Source of the DNA: Dioscorea cayenensis subsp. rotundata
Lineage: Eukaryota > Streptophyta > Magnoliopsida > Dioscoreales > Dioscoreaceae
DNA: 64,000 nt
NCBI RefSeq assembly: GCF_009730915.1
Contig: NC_052481.1
Coordinates: 18,596,386 to 18,660,385, forward strand
Direction: 5' to 3'
The notes beneath the pieces were generated by a model. That model did no database searches. It was not told where the DNA came from and saw only the letters and a program-made list of their open reading frames with translations. Shown here in pieces: positions 22,563-35,000 of the stretch (the first letter of the stretch is position 1; each line of letters begins with the position of its first letter). A program made the translations under genes and the position numbers.

Positions 22563-23703
22563 ATGGGAAGTCGACGATTTGGTAATCAAGCCTCATTTAC
22601 TGTTCCTAGAACTGCTACATCCTCGAGCTCCTCTGCACCTGATGTTGAGGAAATCACTACAGCCTCTTCCCAAGTTGAAACAAAAAAAAAAACAAGTACG
22701 TTGGTCAGACAATATGGATCAAGCTCTCATAGATACCCTTTTAGAGGTGGTGCTTGCAGGGCCAAGAAGAACAGAAAATGGATTTAAGGTTGACGAGTGT
22801 ACAAAGGTTGTTAACAAAGTACTTGAACGTTGCCAAGTGGTTGTTGGAGTTGTTCATGTGAGGGCTAGGATGAAGACTCTCAAAACTGAGTTCAAGGAGA
22901 TCACTGAGTTGTTTAAGACAAGTGGGTTTGGGTTGGATGCGAACGGACGAATCACAGCGGATCCTCTTGTTTGGGAGAAGCACCTTCAAGTAAAATTTCA
23001 TTTCCTTGCATTTATTCTCCCACGTTAGAGTTTGATAATGGGGTTGATATCATTTTCACTTTCATTTTATGTTCATTAATTTGTTTTTGTCATATAAATT
23101 GTTACTATTTTATATTATGGATACACTTTTATCAATTTTAATTAACTTTTGTTTTTCATGGCTTTTTTAGGATAATCCAAATGCAAAAAATTTGAAGGGG
23201 AAATTATGTTCTCGCTATTATGACTTAGCTACAATTTTTGGCAATGACAACGCAACTGGAGATCGAGCTATCACGGGGAATGACTTTGTACAAATGAATG
23301 AAGATGAAATCAACAATCCGGTGGGAGTTGGTGTACGGGATGAAGATGAGATGGAGGAAGCACACCCAACTCAGTCGAACATACCTAATACATCTAATGA
23401 AGTAGCACAAAAGAGAGCTAAACGTAAACGCTAAAGACCTATAGATGATGCCGCCGCGGCCCTCACAACTATTGCTCAATCCTCACAAAAAATGGCTAAT
23501 GCGTTCGAGAAGCAAGCAAGTGAAAGTTATACCGATGTGCAAGCCATCCTAGACAAAGTCCAAGGATAGGGTCTTGCAGATAATGATGTGGTGGCTCTCA
23601 TGCAAATATTTGTGCATGATGAAAAAGAAGCTAGTTTCTTCTTTAGGATTAATGATGAACCGTTTTTGCATACTTGGGTTAATCACAAGCTCGGCAAGTG
23701 ATC
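22563..23703 (+). pseudogene. Myb/SANT-like second gene of the PIF/Harbinger element
   Basis: PIF/Harbinger elements carry a second protein with a Myb-like trihelix that helps the transposase enter the nucleus and bind ends. Exon 1 starts at ATG 22563 (MGSRRFGNQAS), and the Myb_DNA-bind_3-like part reads RWSDNMDQALIDTL and later ADPLVWEKHLQ. An intron at about 22990-23170 precedes the second exon (NPNAKNLKGK, YYDLATIFGND). An 11-A run at 22682-22692 has one A too many for the frame to continue, and a TAA at 23432-23434 interrupts a tail that otherwise continues to about 23700 with AFEKQ and FFFRINDEPFLHTW. It lies about 220 bp downstream of the transposase on the same strand. Confidence 0.75.
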
Positions 23704-23814
23704 TATGTCATGGATTGTGTTTTGATTAAACGGAAGAAATATGTTTACATTACTATGAATTTTTTAGTTGTATTTGAAGCAATAGACATATTTGTAAAGA
23801 TGATTTTGAAGTTT

Positions 23815-23998
23815 GTGGTTTACTAAATCAATGTTTTTAGGGATATATTACGTTATTTGAATGGTTTACTAAATCTTTGTTTTTAGATATATATTACGGT
23901 GTTTAAATGGTATATATTACGTTGTTTGAATGGTTTACTAAATCTTTGTTTTTAGGTATATATTATGGTGTTTGAATGGTATATATTACGTTGTTTAA
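23815..23998. repeat. short tandem repeat, period about 69 bp
   Basis: TGGTTTACTAAATC recurs at 23815, 23862 and 23931, together with TATATATTACG and GTGTTT blocks. This is about 2.5 copies directly before the PIF right-end array. Confidence 0.75.
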
Positions 23999-25680
23999 GG
24001 TAGCAAAAAAAAATACAATTTCCATGGAGAAAATTTTCCATGGAAAATGTGACTTTTTCCAGGGAAAATTGATGCAATCAAACAACAAATAATGTTTTTT
24101 CCACGGAAAATGTTACATTTTTCGTGGAAAATAAGAGCAATCAAACAACAAAATAAGAATTTTTCATTGAAATTTTTTGATTTTCTAGCTAGAAAATAAT
24201 GCCATTCAAACAACTATTTTTTTCTTTTTCCACAGAAAATTTTTCCATGGAAAAATATTCTATGGAAAAATTTTCTTTTCCACCCATTTTCCATGTTGCC
24301 AATCAAACACAGCCTGCGTTATTTATAATTTTAATATGTTTTAAAAAAAATTCCATGGAAAATGTGACTTTTTCCAGGGAAAATTGATGCAATCAAACAA
24401 CAAATGAGGTTTTTTCCATGGAAAATATTACATTTTCTGTGGAAAATAAGAGTAATCAAGCAACAAAATCCGAATTTTTCATAATTTTTTTTTAATTTTC
24501 TATCTAGAAAATAATGCCAATTAATCAAAAGACTATTTTTTTCATTTTCCATGTAAAATTTTTTCACGGAAAAATTTTTCTTTTCCAACCATTTTCCATG
24601 TTGCCAATCAAACACAGCCTTAATTTTTTTTTTAAAAAAAAAGATAAATTATATAACTTGATAATATTTAAAATAAATTTATTCAGATAACAGATCTCGC
24701 GCCATTTTGATGGTAAGATTCAATTCCACCTAACGCTGTTTATAATTTTAATAATTTTTCAAAAAACATTTCATAGAAAATGTGACTTTTTCAAGGTAAA
24801 ATTAATGCAATCAAACAACGAGGTTTTTTTTCATGGAAAATGTTTCATTTTCCGTGGAAAATAAAAGCAATCAAACCAGTGTTATCAAACCCGGACCGGC
24901 CCGGCGGTTCGACCGGTCGACCCGGTGACTAAACCGGTCCGGGTCTCTAATTAGACCGGACATGTAATCAACCCGGTGTGACCCGGGCAAACCCGGTAAC
25001 CCGGCCGGGTTTCAATAACCCGGGCGGGTTAATGCTTGTTTATAAAATGATATTTTCATCTTTTAATTTTTGTAACTTTTGTTATGTATTGGATTGAGTT
25101 GGTTTGATTAAATTTGAAATTTCACTATGGATTCATATGATATTGTGTTGTGTTGTGTTATGTATGGAATATTTGAATGAGTTTGATATTAGGTTGAGTC
25201 CATATGTCATGTAGAGCTTGAATTTTTGAAATTTTTATTATGTATCGGTTTTAACTTTTTATGCTTGTCATGTATTTTTACAATTTATTTTTTTGTCCCT
25301 TCAAATTATTTATTTGATAACAAATAATAAATAAATGTTATATATTATTATAGAATTAAAAACTAATTTATAATTTTAAAAAAATAATATTTAAAAAAAT
25401 AATTTTATTAACCCTGAGATTGACTCGAATGACCCGTGGTTGAACCAGTTGACCCGAGACCCGAAGCCTAGACCAGGTCGATGTCCGGGCCGGTTTTGAT
25501 AACATTGAATCAAACAACAAAATCTGAATTTTTCATAGAAAATTTTTGATTTTTTAGCTAGAAAATAATGCCAATCAAACTAGTATTTTTTCATTTTCCA
25601 TGTAAAATTTTTTCATGGAAAAATATTCCATGAAAAATTTTCTTTTCCAGCCATTTTCCATGTTGCCAATCAAACACACC
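23999..25680. repeat. three serial copies of a PIF right-end segment
   Basis: Copies end in the same motif (CCATGTTGCCAATCAAACAC) at about 24314, 24620 and 25680, all in one orientation. Each starts with CATGGAAAATGTGACTTTTTC after an AT-rich joint resembling TTTATAATTTTAATA. The copies are about 300 bp, and the third is split by a 631-bp hAT element. Same-direction right ends without intervening left ends indicate tandem duplication of one end rather than three insertions. Confidence 0.75.
24877..25507. mobile_element. non-autonomous hAT element, CCCGG-rich, nested
   Basis: The ends are CAGTGTTATCAAA and, reverse-complemented, CAATGTTATCAAA. A perfect 8-bp target duplication AATCAAAC lies at 24869-24876 and 25508-25515. 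The subterminal regions are dense in ACCCGG / CCGGTC motifs, and the interior is AT-rich and non-coding. It sits inside the third PIF right-end copy and so is younger than it. Confidence 0.9.
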
Positions 25681-26404
25681 TGATCAAAATGAAAAAAAGA
25701 AAATTTCATAAAATGTCAGGTGTTAAAGTCCCACTGCAACAGTAAGGTAAATAACAGGGTTTTTTTTTTACTATAACCATCTTTTCGTTTTAATTATCAA
25801 AATAACCTTACTCAAAATATATTTATCAAACTAGCCATGAAATCATCACATCAACCCCCATATCAACACTCATGTGTTTTCAAAATATAAAATATGAGGT
25901 CTTTTTCCAAAAACAACCTTTATTTTTAAAAAAATTACAAATCAAAAATATTTTTATTTTTTAAACCATTTGCTTAAGTTATTATTATTAAATATTTATT
26001 ATTATTTTTATAAAAAACCCCCAAAAAAATAAAATAATTTTTTTAACAGGATTTATATTAAAAGATATATTATTTTTTAAAAAATATATTATTATTTTTT
26101 AAAAACACCATATTTAAGTTGTTATTTATTAAACAAAAAAAAACAAATCTTTATCTTTTTTTAAATTGGGAAATCATAAATTTTTTTTTAATTTTCAATT
26201 TTTTTCATTAAAAACATTGGTGGGGGTACAGTTTGCCATCTCTGTGCTCGTCCATAAAAGCAGGAAACATTTGAAGAAAGCGAGCCAAAACCAACGCATC
26301 ACTGCATCACCCATCAACACCATCACCTCCCAAACTCCTCATCTCCATCTCCATCTCCATCTCCCTTGGAACCATAGACAAGAAGCTCCAATCCAATCCA
26401 ATCC
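25681..26404 (+). promoter_or_regulatory. upstream region of the sulfurtransferase gene
   Basis: AT-rich DNA with no gene. The last 100 bp become GC-richer and hold a (CATCTC)n-like tract at about 26340-26364, probably in the 5' UTR. No clear TATA box was chosen. Confidence 0.4.
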
Positions 26405-29400
26405 ATGGCTGTTGCTTCTTTGCTTTCTCGCTTCTCCCTAATCCCGCCTCTTGCCCACCCCTTCCATAGGTCAGCACCATTACTCTCTCTCTCTCTCTCT
26501 CTCTTCCTTGCCCTACCATCTCTTTTGATCCAATTTTCTCTTTCTTTCGCTTTTTGCAGAGCAGTATCAATACAATCGAAGTTAATCTCCGCATTGGACC
26601 AGCCATGGAGAGTGAAGAGCGTTGCTGCCGCTGCTGTTCGTCCTGCGAGTTTATCTTTGTGAGGATTGAATTTTTTTTTTTTTTTTTTTTTTTTTTTCTA
26701 ATTTTCTGATTAGGGTTTTGATTTTCATTTGTGTTCTTTTGAGTGGATAGAGTTCAATTTATTGCCACTGATGGTGGAACGGAAGCCATCAGTGTTCCGA
26801 GATCGGTGTCTGTTCTTGTAGCTCATGAACTACTTCAGGCCGGCCATCGATGCTTGGATGTCAGGTAGAGTCTCAAATCGGTGTTTCATTTCGTTGTTTG
26901 GGTTCCAATTTGTACATTTGGATTTTGGTATTGTGTGTTTCTGTGGATTGTTAATCGGTTTTTAATTTGAAATGTTTAACATTGATAATGTGTCCCAGAT
27001 GGGTTATGAAAAGTTTTGAGCTTTCTGGTTTCAAGTTTTAGCTGGTTCTTTTTCTCTTTGTTAGTAGCTTTTCTCTTCTCTGTTCTAGTCTTGACTGTTG
27101 TTTTTTCGAGTTGTATTTGTGTCTTCAGTAAGATTTTCTTTCAATAAATTAGCCTTTGGGCTCCTTACTCAAAAACATTGATAATGTGGCATGTGTGTGG
27201 ATTTCTTCAACTTTGATTTCAGGTAGAGTGTTTGATCATTTCATTATAAATTGGGGTTTAGTTCATATATATGTTTATCATTAATAATCTGCATTCATGT
27301 GAATCTCTTCATATTTAATTTCAGGCAGACCTTCAAATGGTTGTTTGTTTGGTCAATTAATGCATTTTGAGAAGTTATGGTGGATTGTGTTTTTGTATTT
27401 TAGGACTATGGATGAGTTCAATGCTGGACATGTTGTAGGAGCAATGAATATCCCTTACATGTTTAAGGCTGGATCAGGTATTGTTGCATGGATATTCCCA
27501 CTTTCATTGTTGTTTATGCATTCTCTCTGTTTCATTATTTATAATATTCCTCATTTCAGTGTGGGTTATTGACTTCCGTTTATACAACTCAAATTGTTAA
27601 ACTTAAATCAAAATTATTCTTGCCCACTTTCACTTATACATTCACTCAATTGGTTTGTTGACCTAATCTAACTCAAGTTATCTCTTTGACATAAAGTGCA
27701 TTTCTAGGAGATGTTGCTATTGTTTTCTTTCAAACTTATCACTATTGGGTTGCATGTTCCACGTTCTTTATGCATGAAAACAAGGTGCACACAAATTTTC
27801 TTGTCTTCTGCTTATAAAACAATAAGCAGCATGTTACTGTGTGATTTGCTTTGTGCAAGTGATAAATAAATATTCTAGATGTGCATTAGCATGAAGTTAA
27901 TTTAGGCAGAGCATCCCTGCAGCTGTAGCACAGTTAACACTGTGCAAGTTGGTCCTTAAATAGAATTAAGCACTGAAAGTTGCAAATGCATAGTTGTTGT
28001 CTGTCAGCAAGGCTCTGCAGCTGATCCAACATTAGATCTTGAATGCAGAATAGCTCTTGTGACCCTTAAAAGGCACCTTATGGTCAGTCCAGTTCTTTAC
28101 ATATTTGTGTCAAGTTAGATCAAATGAGAATTAATGAAAAGAGAGACTGAAGGAATACATTTAACCTGCTTTAATTACTATATATCCTGTGTTGCAAGTT
28201 GCTGTTAAGACAAGGACCCACCACCCTAACTTCTCCATAACTGCAGTTACAGGGAAGGGTTGGTGGTAATATATCAACTAGAGAGAAGCGTCTCCCACAG
28301 GCGATGTGGAACTATGGTCCTAAGCCACTGCGTCCCAACACCCCCCTGAGCCCACAGCGGATGTGGGACCCAAGATCCTAGCCATAGCTCTGATACCATG
28401 TTAAGACAGGGACCCACCACCCTAACTTCTCCATAACTGCAATTACAGGGAAGGGTTGGTGGTAGTATATCAACTAGAAGGAAGTATCTCCCACAGGCGA
28501 TGTGGGACTATGATCCTAAGCCACTGCGTCCCAACAATTGCAACCTGAGGAATATATACAATACCATACAGCATAACTAATCAACAAACATATGAAACCA
28601 CAAGAAATATTATACTATCTGCAACTATACAAGTATTGAAGTAGATTGCAGTATGCACACACCATATAGAAGTACAAGTCACCAGAATTTTAGGAAATTA
28701 AAAACTATCCTCCTACATCCATGGGTAGAACATCAAAGAAGACGTCAGTGTCAAAAACAGAAATACAACAAGAAAGTGACCTTAATCCGTTACCTGTCAT
28801 CTTCTTGAATGGGATAGCAATTAGAAACTTCACCTTCTTCTTCAATAATGAAGCAGAATTAATTGGTTTTCTCAACATAGGAAAATCCCCCAAAAGAAAA
28901 GCCACTTAACTTCACCTCTCATCCATCTAATCTACTTTCACATAGCAGAATGCAGTGGTGGAGAAATTGCAGCCATAACCAACTCCTACACACCAGTTAG
29001 GTATACTGTTGTGGTGGGTGAGTGGCTGAGCTGAACAAATGAACTCCATTTCCTGTGGCATAAGTAACAATCTTACCCTTCTTACATAAAAGATTATTCA
29101 TGTATAAAACTGACATTTTTCCTAGTTAACCATTTTGGGAAGTAAACCTCAATAAATTTCTTTATCTGGGTTTATCCCATATGCAAAAAGGGTAAGAGAG
29201 ACCTGTATCACTTATAACATTGTTATTGATACACTAAATTAATTTGTTAATCACATTTCGCTTGTGTTTCTTTTTTTCTTTTCCTATAGGGTTGGCAAAG
29301 AACCCTGAGTTTTTGAAGGATGTATCTTCCATGTTCAAAAAGTGATGATGAAATAATTGTTGTAAGTTTGTGTTTCTTTTCTTCAGTTGAATAAATTTTA

Positions 29401-29750
29401 TTGCATCTTACATATATTTTTATGCCCATTAATTGGCATGCAGGGTTGTCAAAGCGGGAGAAGATCACTCATGGCCGCTGCTGATCTTTCTTCAGCAGTA
29501 AGTTGTGGGTGATATGATTCACCTTTCAATAAAAATAATATCTAGTACTTCACAAAAATATTGAAATCCGTTGAAAAACCTCAAAAAATAATTAAAAACT
29601 ATAAAATTTACAAGGATATCTATTTTTGCTGACAATTTGAGAAACTTGATTGCTCATATTATTCAATTATTACAGGGTTTTACTGCTGTAGTAGACATTG
29701 CAGGCGGTTATTCAGCATGGGTGGAAACAGGTCTTCCTACAGAGCAGTAA
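26405..29750 (+). CDS. single-rhodanese sulfurtransferase, plastid type, one frame break in exon 5
   Basis: It resembles Arabidopsis STR15/STR16-type thiosulfate sulfurtransferases, which move sulfane sulfur through an active-site Cys. Exons are 26405-26469, 26560-26658, 26751-26864, 27404-27477, 29290-29361, 29444-29497 and 29676-29750. The N-terminus (MAVASLLSRF, then Ala/Arg/Ser-rich) looks like a plastid transit peptide. The rhodanese domain shows HRCLDVR, FNAGHVVGAMNIPY, the active-site loop CQSGRRS and GGYSAW. The length of about 183 residues fits the family. Exons sum to 553 nt, one more than a multiple of three: an A5 run at 29337-29341 has one A too many, giving TGA just before the active site. 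All splice phases otherwise agree, so a base-calling error or very recent null allele is likely. Intron 4 is 1.8 kb and carries a TRIM. Confidence 0.85.
28203..28536 (-). mobile_element. TRIM (miniature LTR retrotransposon) in intron 4
   Basis: Two 138-bp direct repeats (28203-28340 and 28399-28536) run TGTTAAGACA...CGTCCCAACA on the plus strand. Only 58 bp separate them. On the minus strand this interior begins TGGTATCAGAGC, an initiator-Met primer-binding site, directly after one repeat, and ends with CTCAGGGGGG, a polypurine tract, directly before the other. No coding sequence is present, which defines a TRIM. Flanks GTTGC and ATTGC are a near-perfect 5-bp target duplication. By eye the repeats differ at 9 of 138 sites, all transitions, as expected from decay of methylated cytosines. 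Confidence 0.9.
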
Positions 29751-32036
29751 TTGTACTCTCTTGGGCTGATTTTCATGCAAGATGGTCAGTTGATATCTGG
29801 TTAATTTACTATCACTGCGTGTTATTTAATTAAGCTCAATAGCATGCAACTCTTTCTGGTTGAAAGAGAACTATAATACAGTTGATGCAACGCAGAATGA
29901 AATCTCATTAAATACTATTTTTCATAGCAGTCTGCTTTGTAAAATATTAAGTTATTTGCAAGTATTTTGCGTCTATGTATCTTATCAGTGGAAATGGGCT
30001 TGTCAGAAAGTTGCGGTATGTTTGTTGGCGTAAGTTGTTATTTTTTCTTTTTCTTTTAACAAATACGGACAAGCCACATTGAGAATGTTTATAGATAAGG
30101 AGTTAATTTAACTCATTTGAGGTTTGAACCTGTCTTCTCAATAAAAATATGAGGATTTAGTCCTAGTAAATTAAAAGGCAATTGCTTTTTGATTTATCTT
30201 TTCATTAAAAAAACTACAAATTGTTTGAGAATTTATTTTTAATTTTATTTTTAAAAACATATATTTATACTACTGTACCACAGGAGACGTAATATTTTAC
30301 TTTCCATTTTAACTCGATGTTGAAAGCAGGAAAGTTGGGAAGACATTCTTAAAAATACATATATAATATATATATATATATATATATTATTAAAGCTTTG
30401 TAGGGATTTAATAAGATTGAAATATATAATAATATTTATTACTTTAAGATAAACCGCTGGTAGTCTAGTAGTATTATTACAAGACAGTGATAGATAAAGA
30501 TGCAGGGTCTAAATTTTACGAGAAAAGTATTGTTTATAGTAATGTTAAATGAATCTCTTGTGGAAAGATGTATCCCTCTCCTATGATAGAGAGAATTTAT
30601 AAGCTTGACTTGATTTTTAAAAAAATCTTTTCGAGAGTGGACTTTCATTGCTTCATGTGACACCTGACCGAGTTAATAAATTCATAAGTGATTGATAAGC
30701 CATCATAAATAGTACCCATGATAACTTTATGAGGAATTTTACATATAAGCATATGCAATAATTTTATTCATTAATCAAATATTATTTTATATTTTTTTAA
30801 AAATAAAATTATTGTTAAAAAAAAATTTATAGATTTTTTACCATAAATTTATTTATTTTCTTAAAAATTTTAATTCGCCACTTCTTAAATATCAAATATT
30901 TATAATTTCATAACCAAATAACCAATTTGTATAATGAATATTATTTTTCAATAATATAATTACTCTTATAAAGATCATCAATTAAAATTATCTCTCCAAT
31001 CTCATCTCCCAATTTCACCATCCTCAAATTATACTTTTACCTGCAAATCCATCTACACATAGCGTCTACCTCATTGGGTCCATAGATCTAGAAATCTTCT
31101 ATAAGATGATAATTTTTATTTAATTTTGAAATAATGCATTTTAATGTATAACATAATATTTATATTACAAATTGTCTAATGTGTGAATTATATTTTTATA
31201 ATATTATATATCTATAAAAATATATAGTTTTTTAAATACAGAGAATTTTTTTCATTAGTTTTTGAAAAACAATAAACAAAAAAACAATATCTGATTTTTA
31301 AAAAAGAAAAAAACCAAAATCCAAAACATTACCAAACAGCCCTGACTATAGTAATGAAAATGATTTGTAACTTACAAAATCAATTTAAAAACTTAACTGT
31401 AAATACATTTGATAGCAGTTTTGTAACAAGAAAATTTATTTATTTTTATGCCTAAACCTTTGTTTTCTGCAATATTTAAAACAAACGCATTTTCTAACAA
31501 AAAACAAACCAAAAATAAAAAAATGCTTTATGAAAAAGGGAAAAATAAAAATTAAAAACATTTTCAAAACAAACAAGCCTTATACTGCATCATGCATGGA
31601 TTATTTTAAGAACAGCAACAAAAGTGATCTATGATAAAAAATAATAATAATAATAATAATAATTTACATAAAAAATAATAATTTAGTTAAATCATATCTT
31701 TCACTTCAATAATCTCAAATGATATTATCATGACATAAGTCACAAAAATCTTTTTCCTACTTTTGGATGATGATCATCAACCTTAAAGCCATGAATTTGT
31801 GCAATAGTCCTTGTGTTTCAATCCTGAAGCAACATTATCTTTCCTTACATGATAGCGGTAAGTACATACTATTGAACTAACTGATAACAGTTACAGGGAC
31901 TAGAAAATATTAAATTTACAAGAAGCTTCAAGGCATATTGCATAACTTAGAATTCCTCATCCTACATACCTGTTAGTACTGGTTGTTGCATGACAATATT
32001 CCGCATGCCACATAATCAGGACAACCAAGTTTAAGA
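29751..32036. other. AT-rich intergenic region
   Basis: No gene is seen between the convergent sulfurtransferase and CAP-H2 genes. It holds the 3' UTR of the former, (AT)n at 30360-30389 and (AAT)n at 31640-31664. Several A/T-rich blocks may be old MITE remnants, but no paired ends were found. Confidence 0.45.
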
Positions 32037-35000
32037 TTATCCAGCAGACAAGATGTCTACAGTATCTATCAACCGAGACCTTCGCTGCCTCTTTCCATCT
32101 GGTGTGCATTTGCCGGCACTATTCTTCGCGAGCTTCACTGAGGACCTACCATTATGCTGTGAAGATTTCACAGGCACGGAAGTTTCCTTCGGTGAAAGAG
32201 TCGATTTACCACCCCTCTTCTTCAATGGGGATTTTACCCGCTTCTTTCCTGGTCGGATTACTGGTTCTTCTCGTTTAGAATTTTTTAAAAGTCTAACATG
32301 GAAGGGAGTTGTGGAGGTATAACAGATAACTTTGTCACAGGGTTGTGATCTTTGTAAGTCAACATCTCCATTGTTCACCTGATAATTGGTGACAACTCTC
32401 TTCATTAACAAAATGAACAGAAAAAAATAGTATTACTTTGTTGAAGCAGGTTTGGAGTAAAACCATCTCCAAGACAAAGCACGAAAATTCGACAATTAAA
32501 AATAGAAGAAAAGGTAATCACCAGCTGCAGAAGTGCAGAAAATGCCCGAGCAACTTCATGTTTAGATTGCCCCATCACAATATTGGTGAAGGATGTGCTT
32601 CCTCTGCTGTCGGGTTCTAATGACAGCTTGCCCAAAATTCTCTCACCATAGTAGTGGATATCAAAAGCTGGATGGTTTTCCTATATACGAAGTGTAAAAG
32701 TATCATCAAATTTAAGACATATTTCGACCATACCCATTGAAGACGTATCAATAGCTAATTAGCTATACAATAGTAACAGCCAGAAACTCACTTGTTCTTC
32801 TAAGGTAGACTCAATTCTTTGCTTCCATGAAGATACACGGCTTGCCATCTCTGTTTGCTTCTCTGTTTCAGCTATACTAGCAAGGAGAGCATCCTGGCAA
32901 ATAAGACATTTAAGACCCCAAAGAAAAATAAATAAATAATAATAAAATAAAATATAATATATAGAGATGAGGAACACCCTTCACATTTCTAATGACAAAT
33001 TTCAACAAAATCTAATTTTGGATACTAAGAAAAATATTATAGAAACAGCATTAGAACTTCATGTAAAGGTATATACAAGGTTAGTCACCTTTTGCTCTGA
33101 GAATTTGCATAATTGGCCTTGCTCCATGATGAAGCTCCTTAAAATCAGTGGAAATATCATATTATATTGATTCTATATGGAAGCTAAAAGTTTCAGACCA
33201 TATATCCTGATAGCTATAGCAAGATCTTGGTCTTGTTTGACATATCTGAGAACATGTGCCAAAGTTAGAAAATAATTGGGCTTATCTATCATTTCCATCA
33301 TAAGTTAGCAATTAAAGATCACACCAGCACTCACATATGCTAGATCTCAATATCAAAAGGGAATTTTAAGGGTAACTTAAAAAATAATCAAAAGGTGATA
33401 AAACTTGAGAAACTGCAAGAAACTCATTTTAGGATTATAATGTCTTTAACTGATGAGATCCTCCTTCCTTTGGTTGAAAATCTATGTACCAACAATTGAT
33501 ACTTGAGTTTATTAAAGCCAAAGAGCCAACCCTAAAATCAGAAACAGCCCTGACCTAGGCTTCAGCTCTCCTAAGCAAGCCCAATGCTTTCCTTCATAAG
33601 AGCTCATGTTTTTAACATAAATTTCAATCCTCAAAGTGTAGTGCAGTTAAACAAAATCTGTAAATATTGCAATGTGAAATACACCTGCACTTTACCAGAT
33701 GTGATTTGCATAGATCTTCAAGGCTAGCATTAGAATCCACATTGTCATGTGGAAATGCTTCTGCTCCTTCATGATCAACAGTACTGTCAAAATGCTGCAA
33801 ATAAAATATAAAAAGCTGTTTGAGTCATTCTCCATCTATTTAACTGACAAACCTGATACTGCAAACTGAACAACAGGCTACCAACTTTTTCATGGTTAAA
33901 AGGAACATCAACATCCATGGAGTCAATTTTGTGTGCAAAGCCAAATTCAGCTTGCCCAAAATCAGGGAGGTCAGTGCCATCCCCATCATCATCATCATCA
34001 TCATCATTTCCATCATCGTTATCACCAGAAACATATTCTTGTTCTCCAAAAACAAGCGACCTCCTCAGCTGGAAAAGTTAAACTAACTAAATAACAAAAG
34101 AGTCTGAAGCATAAAAATTTAAGAATGCATCAGTGAGAAGAAACAAGTAATAAAGCAAAATTCTTCAAAGGAACCTTTTCAAATAGAGGAGGATGAGATG
34201 CATGTAGCTGTTCCTTTTCATGCAGCTGTGCCTCCATGACTTCAGCAAACTCAGGGCTAATGGTGCCTTCCAACTTTGCAAGAGGGAACTGAGATTTTAT
34301 AAAATTCAGCTTATTATCACGGATTGGCTGCCAGCCATTCTGTTTACCTATTAAGCAGAGTATGGGCAAAGAAAATGTGAACATATTGGCATAAGAATAT
34401 GACTTTGTACCATGATATAAGTATGGAGAAATAATTATATCATAAAAACCTTTTCTGAATGGCTTAATTTTTAGATTGCCAGGTTCATGAGGATTCAAAG
34501 GCTTCCAAGGATCCTCACTGTCATCATCAGAGTCATCCCTAACATCTGGGAATGGTTCCCTATCATTCCAAGTATCATCTTGATGAAAACTAGCATCCCC
34601 ATGAGGTGCAGACCATTGATTGTCATTGTTGATTTCGAAGTTGCAACTATTAACTGGCACCTGATTCAGCTTGGCGTCTTGGTCATTAGAAGGACTTGAT
34701 AGATGTGCAGCTCCCTTAGATTTGCCAGTTGAAGAAGGATAAAAGGAATGCGGACTTTTAGACCTCACTGAACTGCCTCTATAGGGTGCTGTGTTTTCTT
34801 TCTCAAATGGATCTGCATTAAGAAAGCTATTAACTGCTCCAGCATCACAAGGATCTAGAAGAAGGAAATCACCATAAAAGCTGCACGTAGCTAGCTGCAA
34901 AGAGAGAACATGATTGTTTAAAAATGTGGAAAATAAATTATTAAATCATCTGCAAACAAAATCCAGATTCTTAGGTTCAGATTACCAAATAAGTTTCCAA

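Larger units (their letters stand above)
18724..24620 (+). mobile_element. PIF/Harbinger element region with two genes
   Basis: A DDE transposase gene (20967-22343) and a Myb-like second gene (22563-23700) lie side by side on the plus strand, the usual pair of an autonomous PIF/Harbinger element. The proposed left end is AGGCTATGTTTGACTGACAAC at 18724 and the right end, reverse-complemented, is AGGCTGTGTTTGATTGGCAAC at 24620. Both abut TTA/TAA flanks, the PIF target. Subterminal regions repeat TTTCCATGGAAAA-like palindromes. The boundaries are uncertain: a further right-end-like segment sits near 19240-19335, and further right ends occur at 24314 and 25680. The left portion may therefore be a separate MITE, and the right end has been duplicated. 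Confidence 0.65.

Noticed and set aside
28270-28540. Simple tandem duplication inside the sulfurtransferase intron
   Set aside because: The interior primer-binding site, polypurine tract and TG...CA ends fit a TRIM much better.
33061-33140. Possible extra CAP-H2 exon
   Set aside because: Exons 33696-33794 and 32792-32893 join in phase 0 directly and give a continuous conserved protein, so no exon is needed here.
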